Source: Paenibacillus phyllosphaerae
Lineage (GTDB): Bacteria; Bacillota; Bacilli; Paenibacillales; Paenibacillaceae
Length of the DNA: 64,000 bases
Reading direction: 5' to 3'
Assembly (NCBI RefSeq): GCF_014192105.1
Contig: NZ_JACHXK010000011.1
Location: forward strand, 1-64,000
Part shown: positions 33,125 through 43,710 of the stretch, piece after piece
How positions within the stretch are numbered: position 1 is the first letter of the stretch
Layout: each line of letters begins with the position of its first letter
The notes under the pieces: generated by a model
The model's database searches: none
Seen by the model: only the letters and a program-made list of their open reading frames with translations
Told to the model about the DNA's origin: nothing
Translations under genes and position numbers: made by a program

Positions 33125-34192
33125 TTATTTGCTTGCGGTCTTCTTGATTAACTCGAATACGGCCGTTAGCGCGTCGTTCATTTCGCTCTTGCGCATATTC
33201 GCTTTATACTGTTCGCGGTTCTCGTACAGGAGCGACAGCTTCTGTAGCAGCGCCTGTTCGGTCAGCTCCTCTTCCTCGAGCACCTCGCAGAACCCCGCGG
33301 CCTGGAACGACTTCGCGTTCAGAATCTGATCGCCGCGGCTTTGCTGCCTGCTGAGCGGGATGAGCAGCATCGGCTTGCGCAGCGCGAGGAACTCGAAGAT
33401 CGAGTTGGAGCCGGCGCGCGACAGCACGATATCCGCAGAAGCGACGAGATCCGGCAGCTCCTGCTGCACATACTCGAATTGCATGTAGCCCGGGCGTTCG
33501 AGCGACGGATCCACATTCCCTTTGCCGCACAGATGGACGATCTGGAATGTCTTCGTCAGCTCATCGAGCAAAGACCGCACGGTCTGGTTGATGCGCCTTG
33601 CGCCAAGACTGCCGCCCATAATAAGCAGCACCGGCCTCACGGCCGTGAAGCCGCAGAACGCCCTGCCTCTGGCAGCGTCGCCTTGCAGCAGCTCCTCGCG
33701 GATAACCGCGCCGACGTGATGGGCTTTGCCGCCGCGCATATGCGCCTCGGTCTCGGGGAAGGTCGTGCATACCCCCGTGGCAAAACGGATCGCGATCTTG
33801 TTCGCCAAGCCCGGCGTCAGATCCGATTCATGCAAGAGCACCGGCACGCGGTTCAACCAAGCGCCGAGCACGACGGGGACCGACACGAAGCCGCCCTTGG
33901 AGAAGAGCACATCCGGCTTCTCCTTGCGGATGAGATTGTAGGCCTGGAACGCGCCTTTGACCACCTTGAACGGGTCTTTCACATTCTGCCAGCTGAAGTA
34001 CCTTCTCAGCTTGCCTGTCGCGATGCCATGGTAGCGCACCTCAGGGAGGGATCCGGCCAGCTGCCGCTCGATGCCTGCCTCGGAGCCGACATAATCGACG
34101 GACCATCCTTCCTCCTGGAAGCGTGGAATAAGGGCCAGATTGACCGTCACATGACCGGCCGACCCGCCCCCGGTGAACATTATTTTTTTCAT
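33125..34192 (-). CDS. murG: MurG-type UDP-GlcNAc:undecaprenyl-pyrophosphoryl-MurNAc-pentapeptide GlcNAc transferase
   Basis: A 355-residue GT28 enzyme that adds GlcNAc to lipid I to make lipid II at the inner membrane face. The N-terminal glycine-rich [16 protein letters not shown], the [15 protein letters not shown] motif, [20 protein letters not shown], the [13 protein letters not shown] loop and [17 protein letters not shown] all fit. It is a solitary gene with no mur/fts neighbours. This suggests a second MurG outside the division-wall cluster, as in the Bacillus cereus group, rather than the canonical copy. AGGA lies 4 bases before the ATG. Confidence 0.92.
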   Translation of the reverse strand: MKKIMFTGGGSAGHVTVNLALIPRFQEEGWSVDYVGSEAGIERQLAGSLPEVRYHGIATGKLRRYFSWQNVKDPFKVVKGAFQAYNLIRKEKPDVLFSKGGFVSVPVVLGAWLNRVPVLLHESDLTPGLANKIAIRFATGVCTTFPETEAHMRGGKAHHVGAVIREELLQGDAARGRAFCGFTAVRPVLLIMGGSLGARRINQTVRSLLDELTKTFQIVHLCGKGNVDPSLERPGYMQFEYVQQELPDLVASADIVLSRAGSNSIFEFLALRKPMLLIPLSRQQSRGDQILNAKSFQAAGFCEVLEEEELTEQALLQKLSLLYENREQYKANMRKSEMNDALTAVFELIKKTASK

Positions 34193-34285
34193 GCTTTCCT
34201 CACCAGTCTTGTGTTAGTTGCTTGCTGTAATACACCTTATGACCGTCAGCTGTCCATTCATGACAAAAGGTTGCCATCTGCTCGC

Positions 34286-35230
34286 CTATTGCCGCGAGCA
34301 GAGCAGCACCTGCCGCTCGAACCTGCTCTTGCGCACGACGCAGCGGTCGGCAATGACAAGTCTGGCCGCCGCCACGTCCTCATCGATCTGCTCGGTCGTC
34401 ACAATCACGACCCGCGGCGCTAGCCGGCCGGCGCTCCGCAGCATCTCGATCCGCTCCTCGGGCTCCATTACCGAGCACAGGTTATACGGCAGGTCGATGA
34501 TCGCCGCGTCATAGCTGCCTTCCGCTTGACGCATATCCAGCAGGCGCACCACGTTCGGCATGCCGTAATGCGCGAGATTGGTCCGCGCCCCGCGTACCGC
34601 CAGCGGATTCACGTCGCAGCCGACGATGTCGATGCCCATCGAGATCGCCTCGATAATGACCGTGCCGATCCCGCAGCACGGGTCGATCACTTTCACGCCT
34701 TCCGTGTACGGAGCGGCGATATTCGCTACCGCCCTAGCCACGCGCGTGCTGAGCGCCGTCGAGTACGGCTGCGGCTTCTGATTGTGGACCAGCCAAGCCG
34801 CCTCTGCGCGCTCCAATTCTCCGAGCAGCCATTGTCCTCGCGCGTAAGCGATGCCGATCAGCCGCTCGGGCTGCTTCATGTCCGCACGTCCGCGGATGCT
34901 GCGGCCGATCTGTCTTTCGATCGCGAGCCGTTCCTCGTAAATCTGACTGCCGCCCGTCGCGACGAATATCGCCTTGTAGGTACGGCCTTCCATATCCAGC
35001 TGCGCAGCCGCCGAAGCAAGTTCATCCAGCTCGGCCGCCTCCAGAAGAACGGCCAGCCGCTGGCGGATGAACGGGCTTCGCGATGGCGGAAGCTCGCGGT
35101 CGGTCACGATGCAGCCTTCCTCCGGCTCGGCGCCTAGCAGAGCGCGCATCTCCATGAAGCACAGCTCGGCTTCGTCCTCATGATACGAAATCTGATATAA
35201 ATAGCGGTCTGCCGCCTTCGTTGATGCCAT
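34286..35230 (-). CDS. Putative RNA or DNA methyltransferase, UPF0020/TRM11-like
   Basis: A 314-residue SAM-dependent methyltransferase. Its N-terminal half is an unassigned region. The catalytic half has DPCCGIGTVIIEA (SAM binding), GCDVNPLAVRGA and IIDLPYN, the (N/D)PPY-like motif of N-methyltransferases. That points to guanine or adenine base methylation, possibly of tRNA as in TRM11. It lies just downstream of the ArsR-like gene on the same strand. GGGAG lies 10 bases before the ATG. Confidence 0.82.
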   Translation of the reverse strand: MASTKAADRYLYQISYHEDEAELCFMEMRALLGAEPEEGCIVTDRELPPSRSPFIRQRLAVLLEAAELDELASAAAQLDMEGRTYKAIFVATGGSQIYEERLAIERQIGRSIRGRADMKQPERLIGIAYARGQWLLGELERAEAAWLVHNQKPQPYSTALSTRVARAVANIAAPYTEGVKVIDPCCGIGTVIIEAISMGIDIVGCDVNPLAVRGARTNLAHYGMPNVVRLLDMRQAEGSYDAAIIDLPYNLCSVMEPEERIEMLRSAGRLAPRVVIVTTEQIDEDVAAARLVIADRCVVRKSRFERQVLLCSRQ

Positions 35231-35285
35231 GTAGGCCGCACTCCCTTATGTCCTTCGCTTCGCCTATGTGCTCGGCGTACGGCGG

Positions 35286-36209
35286 TTACGAATTCGATTG
35301 GCGATACGTCCGGAACACAATGTCCTGATTATAATTGCCGAACCCTTCTCCGTACAAGGTAATTCCCCCCACATGCGCGGCATTGACCGGAACTTCGACC
35401 CGCAGCGCCCAGTCGTTGCGCGTCATGACGATATCGTCTAGCGTCACGCTCGACAGGATTTGACCGTCGATGAATGTGCCGCTCTTCGTAATCCGGACCA
35501 TCTTCAGCCACCCGTATTGGTTAACCGTCCACCAGGCCGGCGTCAGAATCCCGCGTCCTTCGCCCGGATCGCCTGGACTTGTCCATACGCCCAGGAGCGT
35601 ATCGTTCAAGTAAAAATGAATGTCCGACGGCCAGTTCTCCCGCGTCCCCGGCGCTTCCGAACCAATCTCGAGCGTAATCTCGATCTCCTCGAGCACCTGG
35701 CCGGGCAGGACGTAGTTCGGCAGCCGGTATTCGACGAAGCCGTGGCCGAACCATAGAATCTGCGCCCGCATCCGCTCCGGCTCGAAGAAGTAGCGCGGAT
35801 CGTCGAATTGGCCGATCACGCTCTCGGTCGTCGCGAGGCCGCATGTCGGGTTGACTTCGCAGCGGGTGTAATGCCCGACCGGAATCGATACCTCTTGAAA
35901 CTCCCTTACCCGTTCCTGTTCGCTCGGCATCGGGATGGCCAGATCGACGCGGCTGACGGCAAGCGAACACATCTTATGGGTGCCGCCGCCGCGGCGGACG
36001 AGCTCGGAACGAATGAGCCCGCCGGTCTCCAGCTTCTTCGTGTGCATCGTCACGATGGCGCTGGACAATCCGAGCGCAGCCGCCAGTTCCTTGACGTTCA
36101 TCGGCTGATCCGCAAGCAATTCCAGGATACGCAGCCGGACATCGCTGGCCAGCGCCTCGTACAACGGCAGCCATTTGCGATTCGTATTGGCGTGAATAAT
36201 GGTCATCAT
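35286..36209 (-). CDS. ArsR-family regulator with large C-terminal sensor-like domain
   Basis: A 307-residue protein. The N-terminal ~90 residues are a winged helix: LYEALASDVRLRILELLADQ, the helix-turn-helix VKELAAALGLSSAIVTMHTK, and LIRSELVRRGGG. The long C-terminal part (about 100-307) is unassigned and beta-rich with a possible Cys pair (RCEVNPTCG). This size is not typical of metal-sensing ArsR proteins. It is divergent from the GH51 arabinofuranosidase gene, so it probably senses a sugar or glycan cue for that gene. The region between them carries inverted and direct repeats. Confidence 0.85.
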   Translation of the reverse strand: MMTIIHANTNRKWLPLYEALASDVRLRILELLADQPMNVKELAAALGLSSAIVTMHTKKLETGGLIRSELVRRGGGTHKMCSLAVSRVDLAIPMPSEQERVREFQEVSIPVGHYTRCEVNPTCGLATTESVIGQFDDPRYFFEPERMRAQILWFGHGFVEYRLPNYVLPGQVLEEIEITLEIGSEAPGTRENWPSDIHFYLNDTLLGVWTSPGDPGEGRGILTPAWWTVNQYGWLKMVRITKSGTFIDGQILSSVTLDDIVMTRNDWALRVEVPVNAAHVGGITLYGEGFGNYNQDIVFRTYRQSNS

Positions 36210-36257
36210 AATTTCCCCTTCAATAATAGTTCCGTTCGGCCGTGCATTAATACAAAT

Positions 36258-37892
<1,635 letters not shown>

Positions 37893-37915
37893 TGCCATTA
37901 TGCTTTCCTAAATAA

Positions 37916-37962
37916 GAGGGGCAGCCTTTCTCATCTTGGATGAGAGGGGCTGCCCTTCTTGG
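37916..37962 (+). terminator. Terminator of the GH51 gene
   Basis: The 10-bp stem AGGGGCAGCC / GGCTGCCCTT (one mismatch at the base) is followed by CTTCTT. Confidence 0.85.
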
Positions 37963-37990
37963 CCGTCAGCTGCCGAACGCGGCGCCACGA

Positions 37991-38281
37991 TCACGCCTTC
38001 CCCTGCAAGCCGTGGGCAGCTGCGCGCTGCTGGGCCGCAAGACGATAGGGAATCGCTTTGACCCGCCGCAAGCGCGAGCCGCTCTGGACGGCACGCTTCA
38101 TCGCGATCGGCGCGATCATGCTTCCGATGAAGGCGGAGACGACCGGCAAATGCCCTTTTTGCATCAGCCAATAAGCCGCGCTGCCGCCTATGAAATCATA
38201 GATGATGAACTGCCTTATATAAGAAATGGGAATAACCAGCATAACATACCGCCCAGGCGGTACGCGCCTTGCTCTGAACAC
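37991..38281 (-). CDS. Small membrane protein, ~96 residues
   Basis: A single-domain protein with two hydrophobic stretches (RYVMLVIPISYIRQFIIYDF and VVSAFIGSMIAPIAMKRAV) and a basic C-terminal tail. The GTG at 38281 is preferred because GGAGGG lies 9 bases before it; a TTG at 38311 lacks good spacing. No family is recognised. It faces the GH51 terminator. Confidence 0.6.
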   Translation of the reverse strand: MFRARRVPPGRYVMLVIPISYIRQFIIYDFIGGSAAYWLMQKGHLPVVSAFIGSMIAPIAMKRAVQSGSRLRRVKAIPYRLAAQQRAAAHGLQGKA

Positions 38282-38487
38282 CTTGTGAATCCCTCCCTGC
38301 TTTGCCTGCAATCCTTCCTATCCGTTCAATCTATTCGCCTGCCGAGTTGTCCCATACGTCCAATTCGAACAAGCGCGCCGTAGAAGAACGAAGCGCCCAA
38401 CATCTTTCCGACTGCTCGGCCATAGACTAGCAGTAGCAAGGCTTGACCGTGAACGGCTTGCTCGAGATGAACAGGAGTGTGATCCAG

Positions 38488-38730
38488 ATGTCCGATTCCG
38501 CCAACGATCCGAAGCAAACGGCGAAGGCGGCCGTAAACCCGCGCATGCAGGACTTTGAGCTCGACCTCAATCTGGATAGCTTGGACCGGCTCGAAGCCGG
38601 CGGCCCCATGAAGGTGGTCGAGTGGTCGGCGCTGCCGGATGCCGTCCGCCATTGGAGCTATATGCTGGCTATGGTTTGCGCTGGCGTGCTGATCTTTATC
38701 GCTATCCAACACTTCGGCGTGTTTGAATGA
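38488..38730 (+). CDS. Small tail-anchored membrane protein, 80 residues
   Basis: Residues 1-50 are soluble with DFELDLNLDSLDRLEAGGPM; the C-terminal ~22 residues form one hydrophobic helix (SYMLAMVCAGVLIFIAIQ). AGGAG lies 10 bases before ATG 38488, and codon usage fits. No family is recognised. A strong bidirectional terminator follows. Confidence 0.72.
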   Translation: MSDSANDPKQTAKAAVNPRMQDFELDLNLDSLDRLEAGGPMKVVEWSALPDAVRHWSYMLAMVCAGVLIFIAIQHFGVFE

Positions 38731-38755
38731 ACAGCCTCTCTTCAAAATCCACGCA

Positions 38756-38788
38756 AAAGCCCCGCGGTTACATGAACCGCGGGGCTTT
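38756..38788. terminator. Bidirectional terminator between the small membrane protein and SASP genes
   Basis: A 14-bp perfect stem (AAAGCCCCGCGGTT / AACCGCGGGGCTTT) has a 5-base loop. Confidence 0.9.
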
Positions 38789-38802
38789 CGCTTTTGCCGT
38801 AT

Positions 38803-39093
38803 CTATTGCCGCTGCTGATCGACGAGCTGCTGCTGAGCCAGCTTGATCATCTCGCGCACCATCGTGCCGCCGATCTGACCGCCAACATGGCCGGCCGCTT
38901 CCGTCGTCAGATTGCCGTTGTCTCCGCCTGGCGTCAGCGGGACGCCGAGCTCTCGGGCCACTTCGTATTTCACGTCGTCGGGTCTAGACGGATCCACCGC
39001 ATAGCCTTGCCGGCGCATCACTTCCGCCTTGAATTGGCGCATGCCTTGCTCCGCTCCGGGTACGATCAGTCTATTCCTGCTTCGTCTTGCCAT
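38803..39093 (-). CDS. Alpha/beta-type small acid-soluble spore protein
   Basis: A 96-residue SASP. The conserved N-terminal segment starts NRLIVPGAEQGMRQFKAEV, then YEVARELGVPL, and the C-terminal block GNLTTEAAGHVGGQIGGTMV is complete. These proteins bind and protect spore DNA and are degraded at germination by GPR; the cleavage-region residues are present. A sigma-G-like promoter lies upstream. The gene proves the host makes endospores. AGGTGAGACG precedes the ATG. Confidence 0.96.
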   Translation of the reverse strand: MARRSRNRLIVPGAEQGMRQFKAEVMRRQGYAVDPSRPDDVKYEVARELGVPLTPGGDNGNLTTEAAGHVGGQIGGTMVREMIKLAQQQLVDQQRQ

Positions 39094-39139
39094 TTACGTC
39101 TCACCTGCCCTTTCCTGGTAGTCGAGGCCTGCTAAGCCT

Positions 39140-39170
39140 TAACATGCCCGAAGGGGTGGCATCGTATCCA
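39140..39170 (-). promoter_or_regulatory. Sigma-G-like promoter of the SASP gene
   Basis: On the minus strand TGGATA (39170-39165) is followed after 18 bases by CATGTTA (39146-39140). This fits the forespore sigma-G pattern (TGnATA, CATnnTA) and puts the start of transcription ~40 bases before the ATG. Confidence 0.6.
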
Positions 39171-39236
39171 AACCGGATTAAGCTAGGATGCTCGTTACCC
39201 GCCGCCGGCAAGTATCAAGCCGAAACGATAATAGGA

Positions 39237-40661
39237 TCAGCGGTAACGCAGCGAGATCGTCAGCACCCCGCCGCTGCCGAAGACGCAGTCGAAGCCCGCA
39301 ACGATCGGATGGCTGAAGATGATTGCTTTCAGCTCCTCCATATTTTTCTCGCGCGTATAGCTGCGTTTGATCGTGATGGCGGTGTCGTAGCTTCCGATCG
39401 CCCGGTTGATCCGGTCCACGAATTCCTCCCGGCTCTCGGCGACGAGCCCGTTCATGACGTAATAGTTGAAGGCCGTCGCCGCCGCTTCCGGCAGGCTATC
39501 CTTCCAGCTGTGGTCCTGGCGCAGTTCCTCGTCCGTTACGTTGAAATACCCGTAATCCACGCGGCCCGCTATATCCGGCACCGGATCATCCCAGGTCACG
39601 TCCAGGTTGTAGTATTCCCCGCCCAGCTTCACTTTGTTCCAAGCATGGGCTTCTCCGTTCACCGTCCCGGTTACGATATGCGCCTCGATGCCCGCCAGAT
39701 TGAGCATGAGATTGGCGGCGTTGGCGTACCCCTGACAGACGGCGATGCCCAAGATGAGCGCGCCATAGGCGCTGTAGGAATCTTTGGGGACCGTCCCTTG
39801 ATTGTAATTGTCTTCATCGTAGACGGTGTTCAGCACCAGATAATCGTGAATCGCCAATTCCTTCTCGTAGTCGCTCATTCCCGGCCGGATGATCTTCGCC
39901 AGCACCGTGTGGGCTTCCTCGTAGATCGTCTGCACCCGTGTATCCGTAATGGATGGCGTCAGTCCGTACTGAACGGCGGTTAGCAGCGCCTTCTCCGTGC
40001 CCACCTTCAGCTTGCCGAACTGCTTATGGATGCGGTTCACGAGCACGATCGCCTGCTCGATCGTCGTCGTCTGCTTCGGGAGAAAATAGACCTCATTCTG
40101 ATAGACGCTCCCTTGAATCAAGCCGCCGGACGCCATCGCCTCGATTGCCTCTTGCGACCAGGATGCCATCTGCTCCTCGTCGGCAAAAGCCGGCAGCGCC
40201 TCTTGTTTCATTCGTCCCTTCAAGTTGGTTATCGTCATCGTGTTGTACAACATGACCGCCAACTGCTCCCGCGTGATGAGCAAATCCGGCGAGAAGGTCG
40301 TCTTGCTCGTCCCGTTCATCAGCCCAAGCTTGACGCCCTGTGCCGCGTAGAAGTTGCGCGTGTCCCGGAATGGATTGCTGACCGGGCCTTCCAGCCGCTG
40401 CCCCGTCAACGCTTCATACAGCAGCAGAATCATCTCGGCGAATTGAACGCGCGTAATCTTGCTCGTATAGCGTCCCTCCACCCATTGGGGCAGAATGCCG
40501 CTTATCTCGGCTTCCTGTATATCCCGCTCCGCCCACTCGCTCGGCTGTGACGCTCCGCCTGCCGACACCGTCTGGCTCCAACTGACACTGACCGAAGATA
40601 AGGTCGTTACCATGATGATAATAGCTATTGCCCGTTGCATAAACGAATTGCTTCTTCTCAA
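39237..40661 (-). CDS. Secreted SLH-domain protein with transglutaminase-like domain
   Basis: A 474-residue exported protein. N-terminal hydrophobic signal (about 8-30), then three SLH-type repeats (about 40-210) that anchor to the cell-wall polymer. A transglutaminase-like domain follows with a complete triad: Cys309 in GIAVCQGYA, His339 in GEAHAWNKV and Asp354 in NLDVTWDDP. Such proteins may cross-link or cleave wall-associated proteins; the substrate is unknown. The start at 40661 is TTG with GGAG 10 bases upstream; an ATG at 40640 is the alternative. Copy C of the mosaic repeat lies just upstream. Confidence 0.88.
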   Translation of the reverse strand: MRRSNSFMQRAIAIIIMVTTLSSVSVSWSQTVSAGGASQPSEWAERDIQEAEISGILPQWVEGRYTSKITRVQFAEMILLLYEALTGQRLEGPVSNPFRDTRNFYAAQGVKLGLMNGTSKTTFSPDLLITREQLAVMLYNTMTITNLKGRMKQEALPAFADEEQMASWSQEAIEAMASGGLIQGSVYQNEVYFLPKQTTTIEQAIVLVNRIHKQFGKLKVGTEKALLTAVQYGLTPSITDTRVQTIYEEAHTVLAKIIRPGMSDYEKELAIHDYLVLNTVYDEDNYNQGTVPKDSYSAYGALILGIAVCQGYANAANLMLNLAGIEAHIVTGTVNGEAHAWNKVKLGGEYYNLDVTWDDPVPDIAGRVDYGYFNVTDEELRQDHSWKDSLPEAAATAFNYYVMNGLVAESREEFVDRINRAIGSYDTAITIKRSYTREKNMEELKAIIFSHPIVAGFDCVFGSGGVLTISLRYR

Positions 40662-40869
40662 AGCCTTCCCACTCCAGTCCGTTCTAGTTGCACGGATTCG
40701 CCTCCCCAGGCTCCGTCACTTGATATGCGTAAAGTTAAACGCGGACCTTGGCCATAAGTTTCGCTAGGTTTGGATAATTTTCCATAATATGACTCTCCGA
40801 GGGCCGAGGGTTGGTCCCTCTGGACTCCACCTGCACCTCCCCTAAATCCCCTCCTGAGGAGGGGACCCC

Positions 40870-41117
40870 GAGGGCAACCGCCCTCTGGACACCCGTAAGG
40901 AGCGAGATTCGGAACGCGGCCGTCTTCGATCTGTCCTTTCGTGGTCTGAGACGCTTTTGTCCTAACAAGTGATTGGCATGAACACCACATGCCTCCACTC
41001 GCTTGGACAAAGCTTCGGGTTCGAGCTTCGTTCGTTATGTTGATGCCTTGGGGTGGAATGGACTTCATGAGGTGGTGATATTGGATCGAGGTGCTTGGAA
41101 CGCTTTGTCCTTGCGGA
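40870..41117. repeat. Mosaic intergenic repeat, copy C
   Basis: Modules in order: gagggcaaccgccctctgga (40870-40898), cgcggccgtcttcgat (40915-40930), ggacaaagcttcgggttcga (41005-41034), and ggaacgctttgtccttgcgg (41097-41117). The first two match copy B, the last two match copy A. The order of modules differs from copy A. No gene is supported in 40662-41138. Confidence 0.7.
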
Positions 41118-41138
41118 CAGGCTTACGTCTTCCACTAC

Positions 41139-41168
41139 AAAAAAAGGTAGGGGCTGCGCCCCTACCTT
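41139..41168 (-). terminator. Terminator of the ABC exporter operon
   Basis: On the minus strand AAGGTAGGGG / CCCCTACCTT is followed by TTTTTTT. Confidence 0.9.
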
Positions 41169-41196
41169 GTTGCCTTCCTCGTAACATCCATCATCA

Positions 41197-41799
41197 TTAT
41201 CCCAGCCAGCCCTTTTTCTGCGCGATCCCTATCGCTTCGATTCGGTTCTTCGCTTCTAGCTTCTGCATCGCCTCGGAGAGATAGTTCCGCACCGTTCCGG
41301 CGCTTAAGAAGAGCGACTTGGCGATTTCGCCGGCGCTTAAGCCTTCCGCCGCTAGCTTGAGCACTTCGCGCTCGCGTTCGGTCAACGGATTCTCCTCTTC
41401 CCAGAACGTGAGCGCCAGCTCCGGGCTGACCGCCCGGCCGCCGGCATGCACGGTGCGCAGCGCGGCTCCTAGTTCCTCGATCGGCGAGTCTTTCAGCAGG
41501 AAGCCTCGCGCTCCCGCACGAATCGCCCGTTGAAAATACCCCGCCCGCGAGAACGTCGTCAGGATGACGACGCGGCAATCGAGCTGCAGCTCCTTCACTT
41601 TCTCCGCTACATCCAGACCGCTCAGCAGCGGCATCTCGATATCGAGCAAGCACAGATCCGGCCGCTCCTGCATGATCAGCTGCAGTGCCTGCTGCCCGTC
41701 CCCGGCCTGGCCGACGACCTCGATATCGTCTTCCAGATCCAACAGGGCGCTCAAGGCGCCTCGCAGCATGGCCTGGTCTTCCGCTATGATGACTCTCAT
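41197..41799 (-). CDS. NarL/LuxR-family response regulator, DesR-like
   Basis: A 200-residue regulator. Receiver with the acidic pair EDQ, Asp53 in CLLDIEMPLLSG and Lys in LLKDS; the C-terminal LuxR-type HTH has LTEREREVLKLAAEGLS and AGTVRNYLSEAMQKL. It overlaps the kinase stop by 4 bases (ATGA), so the pair is translationally coupled. It is the last gene of the four-gene ABC exporter operon and its likely local activator. GGAGGG lies upstream of the ATG. Confidence 0.93.
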   Translation of the reverse strand: MRVIIAEDQAMLRGALSALLDLEDDIEVVGQAGDGQQALQLIMQERPDLCLLDIEMPLLSGLDVAEKVKELQLDCRVVILTTFSRAGYFQRAIRAGARGFLLKDSPIEELGAALRTVHAGGRAVSPELALTFWEEENPLTEREREVLKLAAEGLSAGEIAKSLFLSAGTVRNYLSEAMQKLEAKNRIEAIGIAQKKGWLG

Positions 41800-42947
41800 G
41801 GGTGTCTGCCCTCCTTGTTCTCCATCGCAATGGATTTCGCTAGCTTGGGGATAATCATTTCCACCCGAAGTCCCCCTTCTTCCCTAGGCTGAAATTGCAG
41901 CTGCCCTTCGATCAGCTTGAGCCGCTCCCGCATGCCGCGCAAGCCGCTCGTTGCTTTGTGCTCGCTAGCTTCCGCCTCTAGTCCGATACCGTCATCGGCA
42001 ATGACGAGCACCATCGATTCGGCACGTTCCTGCCGTTCCACGAAGCAGGAACGTGCCTTGCTATGCTTCACGATATTGGTTACCGCTTCACGCAGGCACA
42101 TGCCCGCGATATTATCGATGATCGGTGACGGAGCCGGTGCCTGCACGGCGCCGCGCAGCGTAAATTCGATGCCGGCCGCGGCCAAGATTTGCTTGGCCTG
42201 CTCGACCTCGCTCTGGATCGTCACCGCGCTCATATTGAGCACGAGCTCCCGCACCTGCTTCAAGGCAGCGCGTGAAGTCGCCTGGATATCTTTCACTTCC
42301 TGCACGGCGCGCTCGGGGTTCCGAGTGATCAGCTTCTCCGCCAGCTCGCTCTTCAGCGTAATGAGCGACAGCGTATGGCCCAGCGTATCGTGCAGGTCGC
42401 GCGAGATCCGCTGCCGCTCCTCCTGCTTGGACAGCCGCGCGATCTCTTCGTTCGCCACGCTCAGCTTGCTGCGCAGCTCTCTAGATCGGCGCCCGGTCCT
42501 AATCGCGAAGGGCATGAATAGCGTGATGAGCATCGCCGGCAGCAGCTGAATGACCAGTTCGGCATTCTCATGTACGGAATAATATTGGAAGACGAGTCCA
42601 TGCATGAGGAGCATGATGCCTTGAGCCAACAGCATCTGCCGAAGCGTCGCGAGCATCCCGATAAGCGGAGAAGGGTAGAAGGACATGTACACGAAATTCG
42701 GATCGTACCGGAAACAAGCAACCGAGATAAGCGCGATCTGCAGCACAATCATGTAGAAGCGCAGCTCTCTCACCTGTTGGCCGATTAAGTAGGAAGCAGC
42801 GAACACGAGAAGGAACGCGAGCCCGATCAGCCGTTCTTCCATCGGCTGCTGGAACAGCGTATAGAGCGGAAAGGCCATGTACACGAGCCATACCGCGAAA
42901 AAAACCAAAGGCGGTCCATCGCTGGACCGCTTTAACCATCGACGCAT
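41796..42947 (-). CDS. DesK-like sensor histidine kinase
   Basis: A 383-residue membrane kinase. About five hydrophobic helices fill residues 10-150; the cytoplasmic part has a HisKA_3-type phospho-acceptor His186 in ISRDLHDTLGHTLS, followed by HATPase with ADDGIGLE and GLRGMRERL. This topology resembles DesK/YvfT kinases that sense membrane or drug signals. The start at 42947 is favoured because the permease gene ends just before it (TAG, then 5 bases). The ribosome binding site is weak, so translation may be coupled to the permease. Confidence 0.9.
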   Translation of the reverse strand: MRRWLKRSSDGPPLVFFAVWLVYMAFPLYTLFQQPMEERLIGLAFLLVFAASYLIGQQVRELRFYMIVLQIALISVACFRYDPNFVYMSFYPSPLIGMLATLRQMLLAQGIMLLMHGLVFQYYSVHENAELVIQLLPAMLITLFMPFAIRTGRRSRELRSKLSVANEEIARLSKQEERQRISRDLHDTLGHTLSLITLKSELAEKLITRNPERAVQEVKDIQATSRAALKQVRELVLNMSAVTIQSEVEQAKQILAAAGIEFTLRGAVQAPAPSPIIDNIAGMCLREAVTNIVKHSKARSCFVERQERAESMVLVIADDGIGLEAEASEHKATSGLRGMRERLKLIEGQLQFQPREEGGLRVEMIIPKLAKSIAMENKEGRHP

Positions 42948-42952
42948 GGGAG

Positions 42953-43708
42953 CTACACCGCTTCCTGTTTTTTCATAATATACGTCGAGATGAACATGAA
43001 GACAAGCACGTACGCGACCAGAATGCCGACGCTCGCCCACGGAATGGATCCGCTGCCGCCGACGATGTCCCACGCGCCTTGGCCGAGCCGGTAGGTCGGG
43101 AGGAATTTGGAGATGGTCTGCATCAGATCCGGCATAACCGTCGTCGGCATCCACAAGCCGCCTGCCACGGACATCGCCATATACACCAGATTGCTGACGA
43201 CCTGCACCAGCTCTACATTACGAATGGTGCCGAGCAGCGTGCCCAGCGACATGAAGGCGAAGCCGCCGACCCAGATCCACAGTCCGCTTTCGACCCATTG
43301 CGCCGCGCTCAGCTCGACATCTTTGACGAAAGCCCCGAGCAGGAACAAGAACACGATAATCCCCATATTCAGCGCGCCTTGGGAAAAAATTTTGGCCAGC
43401 AGCTGCACGTAGCTGGGGAGCGGCGTGAGACGCACCAGCTTATTCCACCCTTGCGCGCGTTCACGCGAGAAGCGGACGGCCATCGTCGTCATGCTCGCCC
43501 CGATCACCCCGTACGCCGTCATCGACATCAGATAATAGGCTTTCCAGTCGCTGCCCCCAACCTGCGTCGTATCTCCGACCGTTCCCGTAAAAATAAAGTA
43601 GAACATCGCCGGCATCAGGATGGTGAAGATGACGAACCGGCGGTTGCGGATCGTACGCAGCAGCTCCGCTTTCAATTGCGCCTTTAGCGCTCTCATCGTC
43701 AGGTTCAT
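42953..43708 (-). CDS. ABC-2 type transporter permease
   Basis: A 251-residue ABC-2 permease: an N-terminal cytoplasmic segment with LRTIRNRRFVIFTILMPAMF, then about six hydrophobic helices. It pairs with the ATPase upstream and is followed by a kinase and regulator, the layout of the Bacillus YvfR-YvfS-YvfT-YvfU exporter locus. It probably exports a peptide or drug, with the pair sensing the compound; the substrate is unknown. Confidence 0.9.
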   Translation of the reverse strand: MNLTMRALKAQLKAELLRTIRNRRFVIFTILMPAMFYFIFTGTVGDTTQVGGSDWKAYYLMSMTAYGVIGASMTTMAVRFSRERAQGWNKLVRLTPLPSYVQLLAKIFSQGALNMGIIVFLFLLGAFVKDVELSAAQWVESGLWIWVGGFAFMSLGTLLGTIRNVELVQVVSNLVYMAMSVAGGLWMPTTVMPDLMQTISKFLPTYRLGQGAWDIVGGSGSIPWASVGILVAYVLVFMFISTYIMKKQEAV

Positions 43709-43710
43709 GA

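Noticed and set aside
34193-34285. A gene between the MurG paralogue and the methyltransferase.
   Set aside because: Only short frames without ribosome binding sites occur in this ~90-base gap.
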